A stretch of 64,000 nt of DNA. It comes from Aulostomus chinensis. Its lineage: Eukaryota > Chordata > Actinopteri > Syngnathiformes > Aulostomidae. The stretch lies in contig JBBMOA010000012.1 of assembly GCA_037954235.1 (NCBI GenBank), positions 3,373,501-3,437,500 of the forward strand, given 5' to 3'. Both the position numbers and the translations under genes were made by a program. Positions 60,343 to 64,000 of this stretch are shown piece after piece; position 1 is the stretch's first letter, and every line of letters starts with the position of its first letter. Under the pieces are notes generated by a model. It ran no database searches and was not told the origin of the DNA. It was given only the letters and a program-made list of their open reading frames with translations.

Positions 60343-62958
60343 AGCAGCAGCTGGTTTCTGGCTTCGTTATGATCACGTGGATGGGGGGGGGGGGGCTATC
60401 ACTAATAATTGGAATATCTCATTCGTGGACTGGGCAAATGAAAGAGAATGATTCCAAAGAAAAAGGAGAGGAGACAGACTGCCCCCAGCGCAGTCCTATC
60501 AGCTGGTGACTGAGCAATGGCCACTATAGAGGATACATTCCCTTTTATAATTGGCCGGCAGCATTAAAAAAGTCTGCGGGAATCAATTCGTCCAGCCTGG
60601 CCTGGGATAATTGCTCCACTTTGAAACAACACTAATGCTATTCCTGCCTCTCCTCCTCCAGGCAATCAGAAGAAACCTCAATATTATATTTTTGGAGAGA
60701 ACCTACCGCTGGCTGTCACGCGGGACAGGATGCAGCTATAGTAATTGACATGCTTTCAGCCATGAAAGCCTTAGCACAGCATTTGTGCAAGTGAAAGAGG
60801 TCAAGTCTAACATCAGGCCGTGAACACTCGGCCTCTTTGAACCGAGGAAATTAGAAGTCGTACACGGGAAAGTCCTTATATAAAGGGAACAAAGAGGTGT
60901 CTGTCCAGGCCTGTCACAGCTCAAGACACTTGACCTCAGGATGTTAAGAAAGCACAACTAGTTTCCTGTAAACAAACAAGCCTTTTGCGGGTTGTCACTA
61001 AGACATCATTTCATGGGAGTGCTCATAATTTGCATGACTGGGTTCATGACACACAATGCACCTGCACATTAACCCCCAGAGGACTCTCAGATCTCAAATG
61101 TTTTCTTAAATTCAGCTTTACAGCTACTTGCAGATAAAGTGGGTCCTAACAAAATTTATAGAAGAATCTCTGCCAGGGTAAGATGGCGGTCTCATGTGTA
61201 TTGGAGCAGTGTCTCCAGAGGACACTTGTCCTCAAATATAGTGAAAACACACCTGAACTCAGGTGCATGAAACTGGTGTCCAAAGTCTTGTGCTCATGAA
61301 AGTATTGTAACATATGAATACAACAGCAGATAAATGGCTGGCCTGGCTTGTTGACGTGGTGATGTGAACAACTGAATGTCAGTCGTGTGGAAATGTAGGA
61401 TGTGCATCAGGCATGTTTCCAGGGTAGAGGTGGTCCATTGAAGATGGCCGTGGGTTCATCGAAGCCCAGGTGGCACAGAGGGTTTGCTGTTATTCACGTG
61501 GTTCTTGGCTTAGTTCCAGGTCCATCTATTGAACTGGCCCTGAGCAACTGGGGCACGATAGTTGTTTTTTTTGTTTGTTTTTTTGCTGTGAACAATGACA
61601 TGAAAGAGGAAAGAAACTAACTAGCAGAGAGTCTCAAGGTAACCCAAGGCCGCCTTTGCTTGGATGCATTTGTGTGTGGAGGCTCTTGGGATTTATACAG
61701 TTGCTGTTTTCCAGGCAGCAGCATGTATAATCCAGTATGAGAAGTAAGTGCGGGCAATGTCTCTTTACACTTAAGACCTAGCTCTTGAATTTGTAACACC
61801 TTAGCACGATGAAAAGAACTTCCAACGCTTTGCTGTGTTTTGTTTCTGCAACACGGACAGCAAGGCTGATTTTACATCACAGAGCGCGGCAGGTATCAGG
61901 TTAAGATTTGTGAAAAGGCCATGTATTATTCATTAGTGCTTTGTGTGAAATTATGTGTGTGTGTGTTGTCCCAAGCAGTCAAGCTGCATGCCCAAATTAG
62001 TTTTTAGTGTTTGTTGTCAGTGCAACAGGAAACAGAATCTTCACAGAAGAAAAAACATGATTTTACACTGTAAAATTTGCTGGAGAGAGCGAAGTGTGAC
62101 CTGGTGGTGTGTGAATGACCTGATCCTGACCTGACTGATGAGCGGTTCTGCTGATTTACACAGCAGAGTTGAGGAATGAAGCTATTTCTGATTACCAATC
62201 ACATGATCACTCCTTGTGTCCCATACAGTGCACAGTAAAATGACACTTCAGTGTTGATTTGTGCATCTAATGTGGAGTTAAATGACCCGAACAGTGTGTA
62301 AGTGACTACACACTCTTAACACTGTACTGGTGGCCACAGTGTGATCACCACGGCAACAATGCCAGGGTAAATCAGTTGGGACCATTTTTCACAGTGGATG
62401 CTAATTAAACAAAGAAGTGGAAGTTTTCTGTGAAATTTCTCCACCTCCAAAATTTTCCAAGGGACTTTATGGTCTGGAAAAAAGGGAATCTTTGTCAGTG
62501 TTTTGATCCTTTTGTTTTGTTTTGTTTTTTTCAAACCAATTAGTCATAGTTAAATTGGCATTAATGGGAACTAGAATAACAAACTACAAAGCTGCAAACA
62601 GCTGAATTAAAAAGAAAGCTGAATACATATTTTACAAAGTAGAGGAGATTTTTAAACATGATAGTGACCTGAGCATTCAGAGTCCTATCATGATGAGGAC
62701 AACACACACTCACAAACTGGACATTTTTCCATCACATGTGACAATAATTGGCATCCTTCATGCTACAGCACAGCTGTGAGGCCACATTTCTGTTTTTGAA
62801 CCCTACGCACAACACCCACGTAGGTTATGATGATATTACTGGGCTGAATGAGTCTCATCAACTATATTCAATCAGCAAATGCTGAATCAAAATGTGTTTA
62901 TGTGGGGAATGTAGTTCTACTGACTAATAGATGAAATCAAAAATATAATTCAAATTTC
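60343..62958. other. Upstream flank of tmeff2, no gene seen
   Basis: No coding exon is recognisable on either strand; open frames here are under 130 codons and lack domains. A G12 run lies at about 60382-60393. The segment 60520-60780 has few simple repeats and short AT-rich homeodomain-like cores (ATAATTG, TAATTGAC), so it could be proximal regulatory sequence. This is only an impression from reading. Confidence 0.6.
60374..60379. promoter_or_regulatory. Canonical E-box CACGTG upstream of the tmeff2 leader
   Basis: A perfect palindromic CACGTG (the USF/MYC/MAX class E-box) lies about 640 bp upstream of the start codon and just upstream of the GA/G/TG tract. Its location in the likely promoter makes it a reasonable candidate site, but a six-base match alone is weak evidence. 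Confidence 0.3.
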
Positions 62959-63326
62959 CATCGATCCATTTTCTACCACTTATCCTGGTAATGGTCATGG
63001 GGGGTGGAGCCTATCCCAGCAGCATTCAGGCCAGAGGCGGGGTTCACCCTGGATGGGTCACCAGTCCATGGCAGGGCCAACACATAGAGACAGACAACCA
63101 TTGGCTCTCCCAGCCACGCCTACGGTCAATTTAGAGTCTGGATTAACCTGGTCCCCTCTTGATGTCTTTGGACTGTGGAGGAAGCTGGAGTACCAGAGAG
63201 AACCCAGCAGGAACAGGGAGAACATGGAGACTCACCCAGAAAGACCCCGTGCTGCAGCCGGGGCTCCACCCACAACCTTCTTGCTGGGGGCCACAGTGAT
63301 GACCATTGTACCATCGTACCGCCCAT
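62959..63326 (+). mobile_element. Common teleost interspersed repeat (class unassigned)
   Basis: The block opens CCATTTTCTACCACTTATCC and contains GTGGAGCCTATCCCAGC, CACCAGTCCATGGCAGGGCC, TACGGTCAATTTAGAGTC, TTTGGACTGTGGAGGAAGC and ends ATCGTACCGCCCAT. This series of phrases is a dispersed repeat found in very large numbers across ray-finned fishes. Its 91-codon frame (63053-63328) is a by-product of the repeat, not a gene. It is the only clear mobile sequence in the upstream flank. Confidence 0.75.
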
Positions 63327-64000
63327 AATTTGAATATGTGTGCTCCAAATGTTTAAAAACATAGTACCTCAAAGTCTCCGGTTTATTCGTGTTAATTCCC
63401 ATGTCAAGTACTATTCAAGTTCTGTTTATAATATCCTCTTTTTAAACATTAACTTAACCTTTACCATGTGTTTTTGTATTTAATCTGTTACCAGAATTTA
63501 AGTTAATTTACACATCATAAAACACCATTTCTCAACAGAGAATTTCATTTCAAGAAGTTGTTGTGAGAGAAAGATGCTAAAATGAAGTTTTCTACATTAC
63601 CCAGAAATCAGTGCCACAGCAGGGAACCTGTTCACCACAAAACCATCCCAACTGACTCTTTGACCTTGTTCCTTTTATGAAATTGTTCCAGATTTTGTGT
63701 CACTGCCAGGTGAGACCATCTTTGACGAGGTTGTGACCATTTTACAAATTTATTTAAGATCCAGTTTGTTTGCTGCTGAAAAATATATCTTTAGTTTCAG
63801 GTTTGCTCCTTTAGAGGAGCCGCTAGTTAGTCACGTGTCTGTGCTCCAGACACAAGCTGTTCTGGTGCAGCTTTCCTCGCTAATTTCTTGATTCCAAACA
63901 AACTTTTGCAAACTGCAGAGGTGAGACGACCGGTGCTCGGCTGCAATTTCTGGGCTCATTTTAGCAGGAAATGACATGTTCATTGAAACTTTCTCAGGCC
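63327..64000. other. Distal upstream flank, nothing recognised
   Basis: An AT-rich sequence after the dispersed repeat. The plus-strand frame at 63697-63891 has no recognisable domain. I see no gene, RNA or mobile element. Confidence 0.6.

Noticed and set aside
59465..60376. 303-codon minus-strand ORF taken as a whole gene
   Set aside because: Only residues from the ATG at 59731 to the donor at 59541 are TMEFF2-like. The upstream part is translated GA/TG repeat and leader, and the tail past 59541 is intron.

Overview
The window reads as nuclear DNA from a teleost fish, most likely a percomorph. It is AT-leaning and intron-dominated, very rich in (CA)n/(TG)n microsatellites, and carries small decayed fish-type transposable elements. 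No bacterial-style gene layout, rRNA, tRNA or CRISPR array was seen.

Only one protein-coding gene can be supported: the 5' part of tmeff2 (tomoregulin-2, a type I membrane protein with two follistatin-like modules and one EGF-like module), on the minus strand. Four coding exons were found: exon 1 at 59542-59731 (start codon, hydrophobic signal segment, conserved N-terminus), exon 2 at 41794-41903 (first half of follistatin module 1), exon 3 at 14561-14690 (Kazal half of module 1) and exon 4 at 3412-3438 (a 27-nt microexon coding an acidic Ser-Gly segment). Together they code 152 complete residues plus one base of codon 153 in a single unbroken frame, with GT-AG boundaries throughout. Introns 1, 2 and 3 are 17,638, 27,103 and 11,122 bp. 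Intron 4 runs off the left edge, so the second follistatin module, EGF module, membrane span, cytoplasmic tail and 3' UTR are all outside the window. Whether this is the tmeff2a or tmeff2b copy cannot be decided here.

Layout: 1-3411 is intron 4 (partial). 3439-14560 is intron 3, with a promoter-like CpG-dense patch near 5.7-6.3 kb. 14691-41793 is intron 2, with many microsatellites, a 112-bp alternating purine-pyrimidine tract, CTCF-like, YY1-like and CRE motifs, and several orphan ORFs. 41904-59541 is intron 1, with a transposase fragment, a repeated palindromic element, a CpG-dense promoter-like patch, a perfect 106-bp palindrome and a MITE nested in a hAT-like element. 59540-60400 is the CpG-rich promoter and 5' leader. 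From there to 64000 is upstream flank, with one common teleost dispersed repeat.

The most notable observations are the perfect palindrome at 50595-50700, the frame-neutral microexon carrying a likely glycosaminoglycan attachment motif, a (CA)16 tract just inside the exon 3 donor, two copies of a short palindromic element flanked by CA repeats, and two intronic CpG-dense patches that look like promoters without an assigned gene.
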